Part shown: one piece after another, positions 34,571 through 44,859 of the stretch
Position numbering within the stretch: the stretch's first letter is position 1
Layout: each line of letters starts with the position of its first letter
Source of the DNA: Ampullaceana balthica
Taxonomy: Eukaryota > Mollusca > Gastropoda > Lymnaeidae
Direction: 5' to 3'
DNA: 64,000 bases
NCBI GenBank assembly: GCA_944989445.1
Contig: CALYLW010000044.1
Span: 1,648,501 to 1,712,500 of the forward strand
The notes under the pieces: model-generated
The model's database searches: none
Seen by the model: the letters and a program-made list of their open reading frames with translations, nothing else
What the model was told of the DNA's origin: nothing
Made by a program: the position numbers and the translations under genes

Positions 34571-34779
34571 CAGTGATAGCGAACCTTTTTGGGGCCGCGT
34601 GCCCAAAATTCAAACCAAAACCCACTTATTTATAGCAAAGTGCCAACACTCCAATGAAACACGAAATTAGGGGTTAGGCTAAGCTTGTTCAATTAAGGAA
34701 GTAATATTTTAGTCGCATCCCGGCTGATGAGGCTCTGTGTGCCGACTGGGGCGGGCGTGCCATAGGTTCGCTATCACTG
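34571..34779. mobile_element. hAT-type MITE, 209 bp
   Basis: The ends CAGTGATAGCGAACCT and AGGTTCGCTATCACTG are perfect inverted repeats of 16 bp. The 8-bp duplication TGTTAGAC flanks it (34563-34570 and 34780-34787). It has no coding capacity. It lies directly after the 41-bp array. Confidence 0.95.
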
Positions 34780-35147
34780 TGTTAGACCATTGAACTCACG
34801 TCACACTTCGTTGACGCTTTCTTTGATCATTGCCTGGCCCCGCCCCCTCCCCAAATTGAACTCACTTCACACTTCGTGGAGGCCCCACTCCACTGTCTAC
34901 CCTTCCATCCTACAGGAATGCCGGACGCAATATGGACAGAGCTGACGCACTTACTAGAGCCAACACGTTTACTGTTGTTGTCCTGTCAGGCGCCTCTTGC
35001 AATGAGCTGCTGACCGAGAAAACCAACCAGTGTCGGGGCGAACAAACGGATTCGGAATGTTTAAGAGAATGTGTCGTGGTTTTTCACTTTCAATGGGTAG
35101 CGTCCCTTGCATGTTCTAGTAAATAAAGACAGAGTGGTTGGTGGCCC

Positions 35148-35680
35148 TGTAAGACTGGTGGCCCAGTGAGTCTGGTGGGCCAGTGAGTCTGGTGGCCCAG
35201 TGAGTCTGGTGGCCCAGTGAGTCTGGTGGCCCAGTGAGTCTGGTGGCCCAGTGAGTCTGGTGGCCCAGTGAGTCTGGTGGCCCAGTGAGTCTGGTGGCCC
35301 AGTGAGTCTGCTGGCCCAGTGAGTCTGGTGGCCCAGTGAGTCTGGTGGCCCAGTGAGTCTGGTGGCCCAGTGAGTCTGGTGGCCCAGTGAGTCTGGTGGC
35401 CCAGTGAGTCTGGTGGCCCAGTGAGTCTGGTGGCCCAGTGAGTCTGGTTGCCCAGTGAGTCTGGTGGCCCAGTGAGTCTGGTAGCCCAGTGAGTCTGGTG
35501 GCCCAGTGAGTCTGCTGGCCCAGTGAGTCTGCTGGCCCAGTGAGTCTGGTGGCCCAGTGAATCTGGTGGCCCAGTGAGTCTGGTGGCCCAGTGAGTCTGG
35601 TGGCCCAGTGAGTCTGGTGGCCCAGTGAGTCTGGTGGCCCAGTGTGTCTGGTGGCCCAGTGAGTCTGCTGGTCTTTTGTC
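35148..35680. repeat. 17-bp minisatellite, about 31 copies
   Basis: The unit is GGTGGCCCAGTGAGTCT, with rare variants (GCTGGCC, GGTAGCC, GGTTGCC). Three units make 51 bp, so a minus-strand frame reads a 17-residue repeat across the whole array, which is an artefact. Two longer, degenerate 'ctagcggtca..ggtcagac' units follow to about 35780. Confidence 0.96.
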
Positions 35681-35898
35681 TAGCGGTCATATATTATGGT
35701 GGTCCAATGGGTCAGACAGTCTTATATGTCTAGCGGTCACATATGTTGGTGGTCCCATTGGTCAGACGACTCTATAAGTTTGTTTTCCAATTGGTCTAAC
35801 GGTACCAAAGGTCTGGTTGTGTTATAAGTGATGCATCTTTATTTTTAAAATGACACTGCTTGAAAATTAAAAAATAAAATATATATTTTTTACATTTA

Positions 35899-37045
35899 CA
35901 TTGTGATGTATTTGATGCATGTCACATGTGCCCTTACATTGTGGTGTATTTTATGCATGTCACATGTGCCTTTAGTAACATTATTGTGTATTTGATCTTA
36001 GGCACATGTGCCGTTACATTGTGATGTATTTGATGCATGTCACATGTGCCGTTACATTGTGGTGTATTTTATGCATGTCACATGTGCATTTAGTAACATT
36101 ATTGTGTATTTGATCTTAGGCACATGTGCCGTTACATTGTGGTCTATTTTATGCATGTCACATGTGCCGTTACATTGTGGTGTATTTGATCCATGTCAAA
36201 TGTGCCGTTACATTGTGGTGTATTTGATGCATGTCACATGTGCCGTTACATTGTGGTGTATTTTATGCATGTCACATGTGCCGTTACATTGTGGTGTATT
36301 TTATGCATATCATATGTACCGTTACATTGTGGTGTATTTGATTCATGTCACATGTGCCGTTACATTGTGGTGTATTTGATTCATGTCACATGTGCCGTTA
36401 CATTGTGGTGTATTTGATGCAGGTCACATGTGCCGTTACATTGTGGTGTATTTGATGCATGTCACATGTGCCGTTACATTGTGGTGTATTTTATGCATGT
36501 CACATGTGCCGTTACATTGTGGTGTATTTGATTCATGTCACATGTGCCGTTACATTGTGGTGTATTTGATGCATGTCACATGTGCCGTTACATTGTGGTG
36601 TACTTTATGCACCACTGAAAGCCTCAATGAAAGCGTTTGCCATCAATCCAGACACGTGGGAACGAGCTGCAATGGACCGATCCACCTGGCGCTCTTCCAC
36701 CCACGAAGGTGCCAGGTCTTGCGAGGCAAACCGGATCACCGCCTCAGAAAAGTAGAGGCAAGCCCGAAATTCCCGTGCTGTCAACCCTCCAGGAGATGTC
36801 GCACTCGTACCTTGTACCTTCTGTTCCCGAACCTTCCGTGGAAGGATCGGCCTCATCAGCCATCTGCGCACGCACAGACAACCCTCGGATGACTAGAGTG
36901 GTCCTCGTATCGACGGACGAACGAACATTTTATGCATGTCGCATGTGCCGTTACATTGTGGTGTATTTGATGCATGTCACATGTGCCGTTACATTGTGGT
37001 GTATTTTATGCATGTTGCATGTGCCGTTTCATTGCGATAGATACG
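35899..37045. repeat. 38-bp minisatellite, interrupted, about 21 copies
   Basis: The unit is GTGCCGTTACATTGTGGTGT followed by 'atttgatgcatgtcacat'. The left part has a variant unit with 'tttagtaacattattgtg'. The array is split by a 317-bp retroelement fragment (36612-36928), and three units resume on the far side. Confidence 0.94.
36612..36928 (+). pseudogene. LINE ORF2 C-terminus with C2H2 finger, inserted in array
   Basis: A G+C-richer insertion in the 38-bp array is flanked by TTTATGCA on both sides (36604-36611 and 36929-36936), a likely target duplication. On the plus strand it reads DRSTWRSSTHEGARSCEANR, an in-frame TAG, then a C2H2 finger, CTFCSRTFRGRIGLISHLRTH (C-x2-C, H-x3-H, about 36822-36880). 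A Trp-rich block, an Arg/Lys-rich linker and one terminal C2H2 finger form the known C-terminal architecture of a group of animal LINE ORF2 proteins. Only the last ~100 codons are present, a typical 5'-truncated copy. Confidence 0.8.
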
Positions 37046-37599
37046 ATGCATGGCGAATGTAACGTATCATATGAGCAACGTTCAATCGTCTCATTTCTTT
37101 AAAATGAGGCATTCGTTCAATTTCCCATCTTCACATCGACTAAGGCTTTTCCCAGAAAGACACCGGCGTTACAAGACAGTGCCAAATCGTTCAAGACTAA
37201 TAAACCCTAGTCCCGGGTCGTTAGTCCGAAGATGGGTATCGTCAAAACGTGTATTTAGTGTCGGATGCCTAATCAGTCTGTCCACTACAAGATTAATGGC
37301 GTACGGAGCCGTACCAGGAGTTTTACTGCGAGTGTTGCGAGGGCCCGGCGTGATGGACATTCAGGGGGATTCCTTAAGACCAGATAATCGATGCTCCAAT
37401 TCATTTGTCACGTGACGTTAATTTCAATTGTGTTTCTCAACTTATATGATCATGTTTATCGTTTACTGATCACATATTTATGTTCTACATCTTTAGCTCA
37501 ATCGGATTATCACAACTCTATCTTATAAAGTGTATACCATTGACAATTATATTTCTAGTTGACCCTTTGTATATCATTAGAAACTTTATTTCTATCTTT
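37046..37599. other. Unique stretch, no gene recognised
   Basis: Mixed-composition sequence includes a 121-codon plus-strand frame (37050-37415). I recognise no domain, and the frame starts within degenerate 38-bp repeat units. I do not support it as a gene. Confidence 0.45.
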
Positions 37600-39102
37600 T
37601 ATCTGAATATCATTGACAATTGTATCTCTGTATATCTGTATATCATTGACAATCGTATCGCTGTATATCTGTATATCACTGACAATCGTATCCCTGAATC
37701 TCTGTATATCACTGACAATCGTATCCCTGAATATCTGTATATCACTGACAATCTTATCCCTGAATATCTGTATATCACTGACAATCGTATCCCTGAATAT
37801 CTGTATATCACTGACAATCTTATCCCTGAATATCTGTATATCACTGACAATCGTATCCCTGAATATCTGTATATCACTGACAATCGTATCCCTGAATCTC
37901 TGTATATCACTGACAATCGTATCCCTGAATATCTGTATATCACTGACAATCTTATTCCTGAATATCTGTATATCACTGACAATCTTATCCCTGAATATCT
38001 GTATATCACTGACAATCGTATCCCTGAATATCTGTATATCACTAACAATCGTATCCCTGAATATCTGTATATCACTGACAATCGTATCCCTGAATCTCTG
38101 TATATCACTGACAATCGTATCCCTGAATATCTGTATATCACTGACAATCTTATCCCTGAATCTCTGTATATCACTGACAATCTTATCCCTGAATCTCTGT
38201 ATATCACTGACAATCTTATCCCTGAATCTCTGTATATCACTGACAATCTTATCCCTGAATCTCTGTATATCACTGACAATCTTATCCCTGAATCTCTGTA
38301 TATCACTGACAATCTTATCCCTGAATCTCTGTATATCACTGACAATCTTATCCCTGAATCTCTGTATATCACTGACAATCTTATCCCTGAATCTCTGTAT
38401 ATCACTGACAATCTTATCACTGACAATCTTATCACTGACAATCTTATCACTGACAATCTTATCACTGACAATCTTATCACTGACAATCTTATCACTGACA
38501 ATCTTATCACTGACAATCTTATCACTGACAATCTTATCACTGACAATCTTATCACTGACAATCTTATCACTGACAATCTTATCCCTGAATCTCTGTATAT
38601 CACTGACAATCTTATCACTGACAATCTTATCACTGACAATCTTATCACTGACAATCTTATCACTGACAATCTTATCACTGACAATCTTATCCCTGAATAT
38701 CTGTATATCACTGACAATCTTATCACTGACAATCTTATCACTGACAGTCTTATCACTGACAATCTTATCACTGACAATCTTATCACTGACAATCTTATCA
38801 CTGACAATCTTATAACTGACAATCTTATCACTGACAATCTTATCACTGACAATCTTATCACTGACAATCTTATCACTGACAATCTTATCACTGACAATCT
38901 TATCACTGACAATCTTATCACTGACAATCTTATCACTGACAATCTTATCACTGACAATCTTATCACTGACAATCTTATCACTGACAATCTTATCACTGAC
39001 AATCTTATCACTGACAATCTTATCACTGACAATCTTATCACTGACAATCTTATCACTGACAATCTTATCACTGACAATCTTATCACTGACAATCTTCCCT
39101 TT
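37600..39102. repeat. 33-bp minisatellite passing into a 15-bp minisatellite
   Basis: From 37600 to about 38410 the unit is 33 bp: CTGTATATCACTGACAATCG followed by 'tatccctgaatat'. From about 38410 the unit is 15 bp, AATCTTATCACTGAC, in about 45 copies, with two 33-bp units still embedded near 38581 and 38690. The 15-bp unit is a sub-segment of the 33-bp unit. Both are multiples of three, so two frames on each strand stay open for 400-542 codons. Confidence 0.96.
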
Positions 39103-39143
39103 ATGTGACCATCCTTTCACTCTGGTCATTATAATTTGATAGC

Positions 39144-41030
39144 GAAGTCAATAGTGCGCTCACCTTCCAAGCTGAGGGGCGTGGGATCTAGCCCACGTTA
39201 AGGAAGTCAATAGTGCGCTCACCTTCCAAGCTGAGGGGCGTGGGATCTAGCCCCCGTTAAGGAAGTCAATAGTGCGCTCACCTTCCAAGCTGAGGGGCGT
39301 GTGATCTAGCCCCCGTTAAGGAAGTCAATAGTGCGCTCACCTTCCAAGCTGAGGGGCGTGGGATCTAGCCTACGTTAAGGAAGTCAATAGTGCGCTCACC
39401 TTCCAAGCTGAGGGGCGTCGGATCTAGCCCACGTTAAGGAAGTCAATAGTGCGCTCACCTTCCAAGCTGAGGGGCGTGGGATCTAGCCCCCGTTAAGGAA
39501 GTCAATAGTGCGCTCACCTTCCAAGCTGAGGGGCGTGGGATCTAGCCTACGTTAAGGAAGTCAATAGTGCGCTCACCTTCCAAGCTGAGGGGCGTCGGAT
39601 CTAGCCCACGTTAAGGAAGTCAATAGTGCGCTCACCTTCCAAGCTGAGGGGCGTGGGATCTAGCCTACGTTAAGGAAGTCAATAGTGCGCTCACCTCACA
39701 AGCTTAGGGGCGTCGGATCTAGCCCACGTTAAGGAAGTCAATAGTGCGCTCACCTTCCAAGCTGAGGGGCGTGGGATCTAGCCCACGTTAAGGAAGTCAA
39801 TAGTGCGCTCACCTTCCAAGCTGAGGGGCGTGGGATCTAGCCCACGTTAAGGAAGTCAATAGTGCGCTCACCTTCCAAGCTGAGGGGCGTGGGATCTAGC
39901 CTACGTTAAAAAAGTCAATAGTGCGCTCACCTCACAAGCTTAGGGGCGTCGGATCTAGCCCACGTTAAGGAAGTCAATAGTGCGCTCGCCTCACAAGCTG
40001 AGGGGCGTGGGATCTAGCCCCCGTTAAGGAAGTCAATAGTGCGCTCGCCTCACAAGCTGAGGGGCGTGGGATCTAGCCCCCGTTAAGGAAGTCAATAGTG
40101 CGCTCACCTTCCAAGCTGAGGGGCGTGGGATCTAGCCCACGTTAAGGAAGTCAATAGTGCGCTCACCTTCCAAGGTGAGGGGCGTGGGATCTAGCCCCCG
40201 TTAAGGAAGTCAATAGTGCGTTCACCTTCCAAGCTGAGGGGCGTGGGATCTAGCCCACGTTAAGGAAGTCAATAGTGCGCTCACCTTCCAAGCTGAGGGG
40301 CGTGGGATCTAGCCCACGTTAAGGAAGTCAATAGTGCGCTCACCTTCCAAGCTGAGGGGCGTGGGATTTAGCCCACGTTAAGGAAGTCAATAGTGCGTTC
40401 ACCTTCCAAGCTGAGGGGCGTGGGATCTAGCCCACGTTAAGGAAGTCAATAGTGCGCTCACCTTCCAAGCTGAGGGGCGTGGGATCTAGCCCACGTTAAG
40501 GAAGTCAATAGTGCGCTCACCTTCCAAGCTGAGGGGCGTGGGATCTAGCCCACGTTAAGGAAGTCAATAGTGCGCTCACCTTCCAAGCTGAGGGGCGTGG
40601 GATCTAGCCCACGTTAAAAAAGTCAATAGTGCGCTCACCTTCCAAGCTGAGGGGCGTGGGATCTAGCCCACGTTAAGGGAGTCAATAGTGCGTTCGCCTC
40701 ACAAGCTGAGGGGCGTGGGATCTAGCCCCCGTTAAGGAAGTCAATAGTGCGCTCTCCTTCCAAGCTGAGGGGCGTGGGATCTAGCCTACGTTAAAAAAGT
40801 CAATAGTGCGCTCACCTCACAAGCTTAGGGGCGTCGGATCTAGCCCACGTTAAGGAAGTCAATAGTGCGCTCGCCTCACAAGCTGAGGGGCGTGGGATCT
40901 AGCCCACGTTAAGGAAGTCAATAGTGCGCTCGCCTCACAAGCTGAGGGGCGTGGGATCTAGCCCACGATAAGGAAGTCAATAGTGCGCTCGCCTCACAAG
41001 CTGATGGGCGTGGGATATAGCCCACGTTAA
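39144..41030. repeat. 59-bp minisatellite, about 32 copies, tRNA-arm-like
   Basis: The unit is AAGGAAGTCAATAGTGCGCT, then 'caccttccaagctgaggggc', then 'gtgggatctagcccacgtt'. One variant type has 'cgcctcacaagctgaggggc'. That variant can form CCTC-ACAAGCT-GAGG (a 7-nt loop like an anticodon arm) followed by CGTGGG-ATCTAG-CCCACG (like a T arm). The A and B boxes are poor. It is probably derived from part of a tRNA-related SINE, but I call it only a repeat. Confidence 0.95.
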
Positions 41031-41304
41031 AACCACTATCTATAAAAAATGTTGATGAATGACTAACGCTAAGAAAGTCCTCCGCTGACCTGGAGAGGGA
41101 TTGGCGCCGCCAATGTCTACAAGCGCGAGAATGTTCTAATGGAAACATTACAAGCCCCTTACGACATCCAAAAAGGTTTTGGGACATAAAAACAAACATA
41201 CAAAGAAACAATTAGTTTTGTAATTCATTTCCTGTCATGAAGCTTATTTTCAGCTGGCCTTGGAAAAGTTTTCAGTTCAGTTTATATATTTGCATGTTTT
41301 ATTT

Positions 41305-41484
41305 ATATCCACAGGACGAGACCTAACCTTATATCCACAGGACGAGACCTAACCTTACATCCACAGGACGAGACCTAACCTTATATCCACAGGACGAGAC
41401 CTAACCTTATATCCACAGGACGAGACCTAACCTTACATCCACAGGACGAGACCTAACCTTATATCCACAGGACGAGACCTAACC
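41305..41484. repeat. 26-bp minisatellite, 7 copies
   Basis: The unit is ATATCCACAGGACGAGACCT followed by 'aacctt'. It contains CCTAACC, a telomere-like word, but only once per 26 bp. Confidence 0.95.
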
Positions 41485-41649
41485 CTTCTGATTGTTAGTT
41501 TGCACAGAGATGGAATGATGAAAACTACAAAATATGTTTACTTTTAAAATAAGGGTCCATTTTCAAGTTTAAAAAAAACGAATTAAAAAGTGTAATTGAC
41601 ACAAAAAAAAGTTCATTTTAATCACTTTTGTTATTTTCGTAAATGTATA

Positions 41650-41825
41650 CTGTATAGGGGACACATACACGTCTTGTTTAAACAGCATTTACTACTGTAT
41701 AGGTGGCATTGACACGTCTTGTTTAAACAGCATTTACTACTGTATAGGTGACATTGACACGTCTTGTTTAAACAGCATTTACTACTGCAGAGGTGACATT
41801 GACACGTCTTGTGTAAACAGCATTC
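41650..41825. repeat. 45-bp minisatellite, 4 copies
   Basis: The unit is CTGTATAGGTGACATTGACA followed by 'cgtcttgtttaaacagcatttacta'. Confidence 0.93.
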
Positions 41826-41995
41826 CTCAAGTCACTTCTATACGTTGTTTATTTATACTTCTTTATTTCTATGTTATTTTAAGTTTTTTAGTCGCATGAA
41901 AGTGTTTCTCCTAAACTGTTCTATTCCACTATTAATATATCTTAAAATATGACGAACTCATTACAGTGATACGAGCCATCAACTATCCTAAATAT

Positions 41996-42436
41996 AGGAA
42001 TCTCATTGAAGACCTGGACAACATCAATAGGGTAATAGAGTACCTACTCTAGGAATCTCATTGAAGACCTGGACAACATCAATAGGGTAATAGAGTACCT
42101 AGTCTGGGAATCTCATTGAAGACCTGGACAACATCAATAGGGTAATAGAGTACCTAGTCTGGGAATCTCATTGAAGACCTGGACAACATCAATAGGGTAA
42201 TAGAGTACCTAGTCTGGGAATCTCATTGAAGACCTGGACAACATCAACAGGGTAATAGAGTTCCTACTCTAGGAATCTCATTGAAGACCTGGACAACATC
42301 AATAGGGTAATAGAATACCTACTCTAGGAATCTCATTGAAGACCTGGACAACATCAATAGGGTAATAGAGTACCTACTCTAGGAATCTCATTGAAGATCT
42401 GGACAACGTCAATATGGTAATATAGTACCTACTTTG
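41996..42436. repeat. 55-bp minisatellite, 8 copies
   Basis: The unit is AGGAATCTCATTGAAGACCT, then 'ggacaacatcaatagggtaa', then 'tagagtacctactct'. A variant 'agtctgg' junction marks a run of three middle copies. Confidence 0.95.
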
Positions 42437-42917
42437 GTTAACTAGGTATTTAGACGGGTCCACAGATAAACTATTTTAGGATTACAAGCTCGCCCATTAA
42501 ATAAACAACGATTTTTCTATGTTCACGAGATGCCCTCAACATAGGATCAGCTGCCCCCAAACTCTTCTCTGGTCATTGTATAAATTGATCAAGTGACCAA
42601 TACGGCCTTGACCTATTGAAAAGACGACGAGATAGAGGTGGACGCGTGCATTGATTTTCCCTCCAGAGATATCGAGGAATGGTAGCGAGGGACAAAGGCA
42701 GCTCGAGTTTCCAGCAACGTCGTTAAAACTGTGCGTCGGGCACAAAGATGTTAACTTCATCAGGTATTAATCACGGCCCAGGTATTAACTTCGTCAAGAT
42801 TTAACAATGAGACCAAATGTTTTCATCATCTACATTTAACCACAAGGCAAGGTGTTAACTTCGTCAAGATTTTACCACGAGACCAAATTTTGTTGTTGTT
42901 TGCCTGTGGGTATTGAT
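42437..42917. other. Short stretch, no gene recognised
   Basis: It includes imperfect repeats of 'ttaacttcgtcaagattt' at 42785-42885. I see nothing else. Confidence 0.5.
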
Positions 42918-43372
42918 GAAGACAACTAACTATATACATCTCCATTATGAACTATGTTGTTTAGTTGAGTTCATTGTTGAATGATGACAACTAACTATAT
43001 ACATTTCATATATGAACTGTGTTGTTTAGTTGAGTTCATTGTTGAATGATGACAACTAATTATATACATCTCATATATGAACTGTGTTGTTTAGTTGAGT
43101 TCATTGTTGAATGATGACAACTATTTATATACATCTCATATATGACCTGTGTTGTTTAGTTGAGTTCATTGTTGAATGATGACTATATACATCTCATATA
43201 TGACCTGTGTTGTTTAGTTGAGTTCATTGTTGAATGATGACAACTTACTATATACATTTCATATATGAACTGTGTTGTTTAGTTGAGTTCATTGTTGAAT
43301 GATGACAACTAACTATATACATCTCATATATGAACTGTGTTGTTTAGTTGAGTTCATTGTTGAATGATGAGA
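42918..43372. repeat. 65-bp minisatellite, 7 copies
   Basis: The unit is GATGACAACTAACTATATAC, then 'atctcatatatgaactgtgt', then 'tgtttagttgagttcattgttgaat'. One copy lacks 'caactaa', a small internal deletion. Confidence 0.95.
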
Positions 43373-43635
43373 CCAAACCTTTTGAGCGAAAGTTCCGTCC
43401 GTAGATGTGACGAGTGATGGTTGAGATATCACTATTTGGGTTTACTGCACTCTCTAACCTTTACTGTGTCTTTAAACAGGCAGCCTTTTATCTATTTGTT
43501 TAATAGGTTGGTGTGCCACTAGGTAAAGACAGGCAGCCCTTTATCTATTTAATAGGTTGGTGTGCCACCAGGTACAGACAGGCAGCCCTTTATCTATTTG
43601 TTTAATAGGTTGGTGTGCCACTAGGTATAGACAGG

Positions 43636-44367
43636 TAAATGTATAATATAAAAACAGGGTAACAGGGTATTAGTAGGCCTGACAGGACGTAACACAACAG
43701 CGAACGTTTCGGCAAAGAGCCTTCCTCAACGGACAAATAGTACACAAATGAAACGAATAAAACGAAATAATAATAATAAAAAAAACACTTAGCTGCGGTG
43801 AAATCCAAGTAGTCCAGTAGAGATAAAGTAAGGAGAGAAAAGTAAGAGCTTATATAGGAAAGGATAGGGTGGGTGTGGCCAATCAATCAGTTTGTCAGTG
43901 CGAACACAACGTTGATCCCATGTGGTGTAAGAGTCACATACTCATGGATTAGTCTATTCTCCAGACTGAGCCGGCCGGGTGTGTTTGTACAAGAAACCAA
44001 GGCGGTGACAGACATGTCATCGACGCCCATGTGGTCACGTCCATTGAAGTGTCGGGAGACAGGACACTTTTTCTCTTGTTTAATGGCACGTACATGCTCA
44101 GCGATACGGCATGAGAGTAACCTCCTCGTCTCACCAATGTACTTCAAAGGACAGCGCTTACACACAATGGTGTAGACCACATTGCGGCTGGTGCAAAGAT
44201 AGCCATTCCTAATCTTGAATATCCCCTTAGGGAAGACAATCTGGTCCGTCTGGGTAACAAAGGGAGATGTCTTGCAGCGATTACGACCACATGGCTTGGT
44301 GCCCAGATGGGAGGACGGAATGAGCAGACGGCTACGAACCAATAGGTCTCGCAGATTTTGGCGCTCG
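43636..44367 (-). mobile_element. Penelope-like element, 5'-truncated, 732 bp
   Basis: The insertion is flanked by the 10-bp duplication TATAGACAGG (43626-43635 and 44368-44377), which is also part of the host minisatellite. On the minus strand it starts inside the coding region and runs through the GIY-YIG endonuclease into a 3' UTR. The UTR includes 'ccgaaacgttcg', a word common just after PLE coding regions. A second 3' fragment of this family lies at 46335-46458. Confidence 0.9.
43887..44367 (-). pseudogene. Penelope-like retroelement GIY-YIG endonuclease, C-terminal part
   Basis: This is the nicking endonuclease domain that Penelope-like elements carry downstream of their reverse transcriptase. 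The frame begins with NLRDLLVRSRLL-type sequence, then the CGRNRCKTSP zinc-binding-like Cys motif. The GIY-YIG core follows: NVVYTIVCKRCPLKYIGETR (VVY for GIY, YIG intact), then LSCRIAEHVRAI with the Arg and His expected in the active site, SRHFNGRDH, and ENRLIHEY with the catalytic Glu region. It ends at a stop after GINVVFALTN. The ~150-codon endonuclease frame is intact, but the reverse transcriptase is missing through 5' truncation. Confidence 0.9.
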
Positions 44368-44859
44368 TATAGACAGGCAGCCCTTTATCTATTTGTTGAA
44401 TAGGTTGGTGTGCCACCAGGTACAGACAGGCCCCAGAATGCGTGGTCTGTAGGTTTGTGTGCCACCAGGTACAGACAGGCCCCAGAATGCGTGATCCGTA
44501 GGTTTGTGTGCCACCAGGTACAGACAGGCCCCAGAATGCGTGGTCCGTAGGTTTGTGTGCCACCAGGTACAGACAGGCACCAGAAGGCGTGGTCCGTAGG
44601 TTTGTGTGCCACCAGGTACAGACAGGCCCCAGAATGCGTGGTCCGTGGCTGATGCTTCCCTCAAGTCTTGCTCTATGTCCAACTGTGATTTTTGAGTGCA
44701 TCCTTGTTACGCTTCTGTTAAACATCAGCAGGTCGATTCGATATCTGAGTTTGACTTAGACGAGTTGCTTTGGCAGCCGATTATCTGGCATGTGCACGAC
44801 AGGTTAGTCGTGATAGCATGCGAATGTAGAGGGGCTTCGTAGTGCTGTGCTGACGAGTA

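Larger units (their letters stand above)
43480..44650. repeat. 49/53-bp minisatellite split by a retroelement
   Basis: The left block (43480-43635) and the first unit after 44368 have a ~53-bp unit with GGCAGCCCTTTATCTATTTG and 'taggttggtgtgccac'. From 44428 the unit is 49 bp, AGGCCCCAGAATGCGTGGTC then 'cgtaggtttgtgtgccaccaggtacagac'. The array is interrupted at 43636-44367 by a Penelope-like element. Minus-strand repeat peptides (LVAHKPTDHAFWG-type) are artefacts. Confidence 0.93.

Noticed and set aside
36637..36880. Host C2H2 zinc-finger transcription factor exon
   Set aside because: The upstream residues match LINE ORF2 C-termini, there is an in-frame stop, and the block is flanked by a target duplication.
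39144..41030. Cluster of functional tRNA genes
   Set aside because: Units are only 59 bp, lack an acceptor stem, have poor A and B boxes and no U before the anticodon.
41305..41484. Interstitial telomere repeat because of CCTAACC
   Set aside because: The word occurs once per 26-bp unit and is not a run of TTAGGG.
43887..44342. GIY-YIG homing endonuclease or host repair nuclease gene
   Set aside because: The Cys motif, C-terminal order, 3' UTR and target duplication identify a Penelope-like element.
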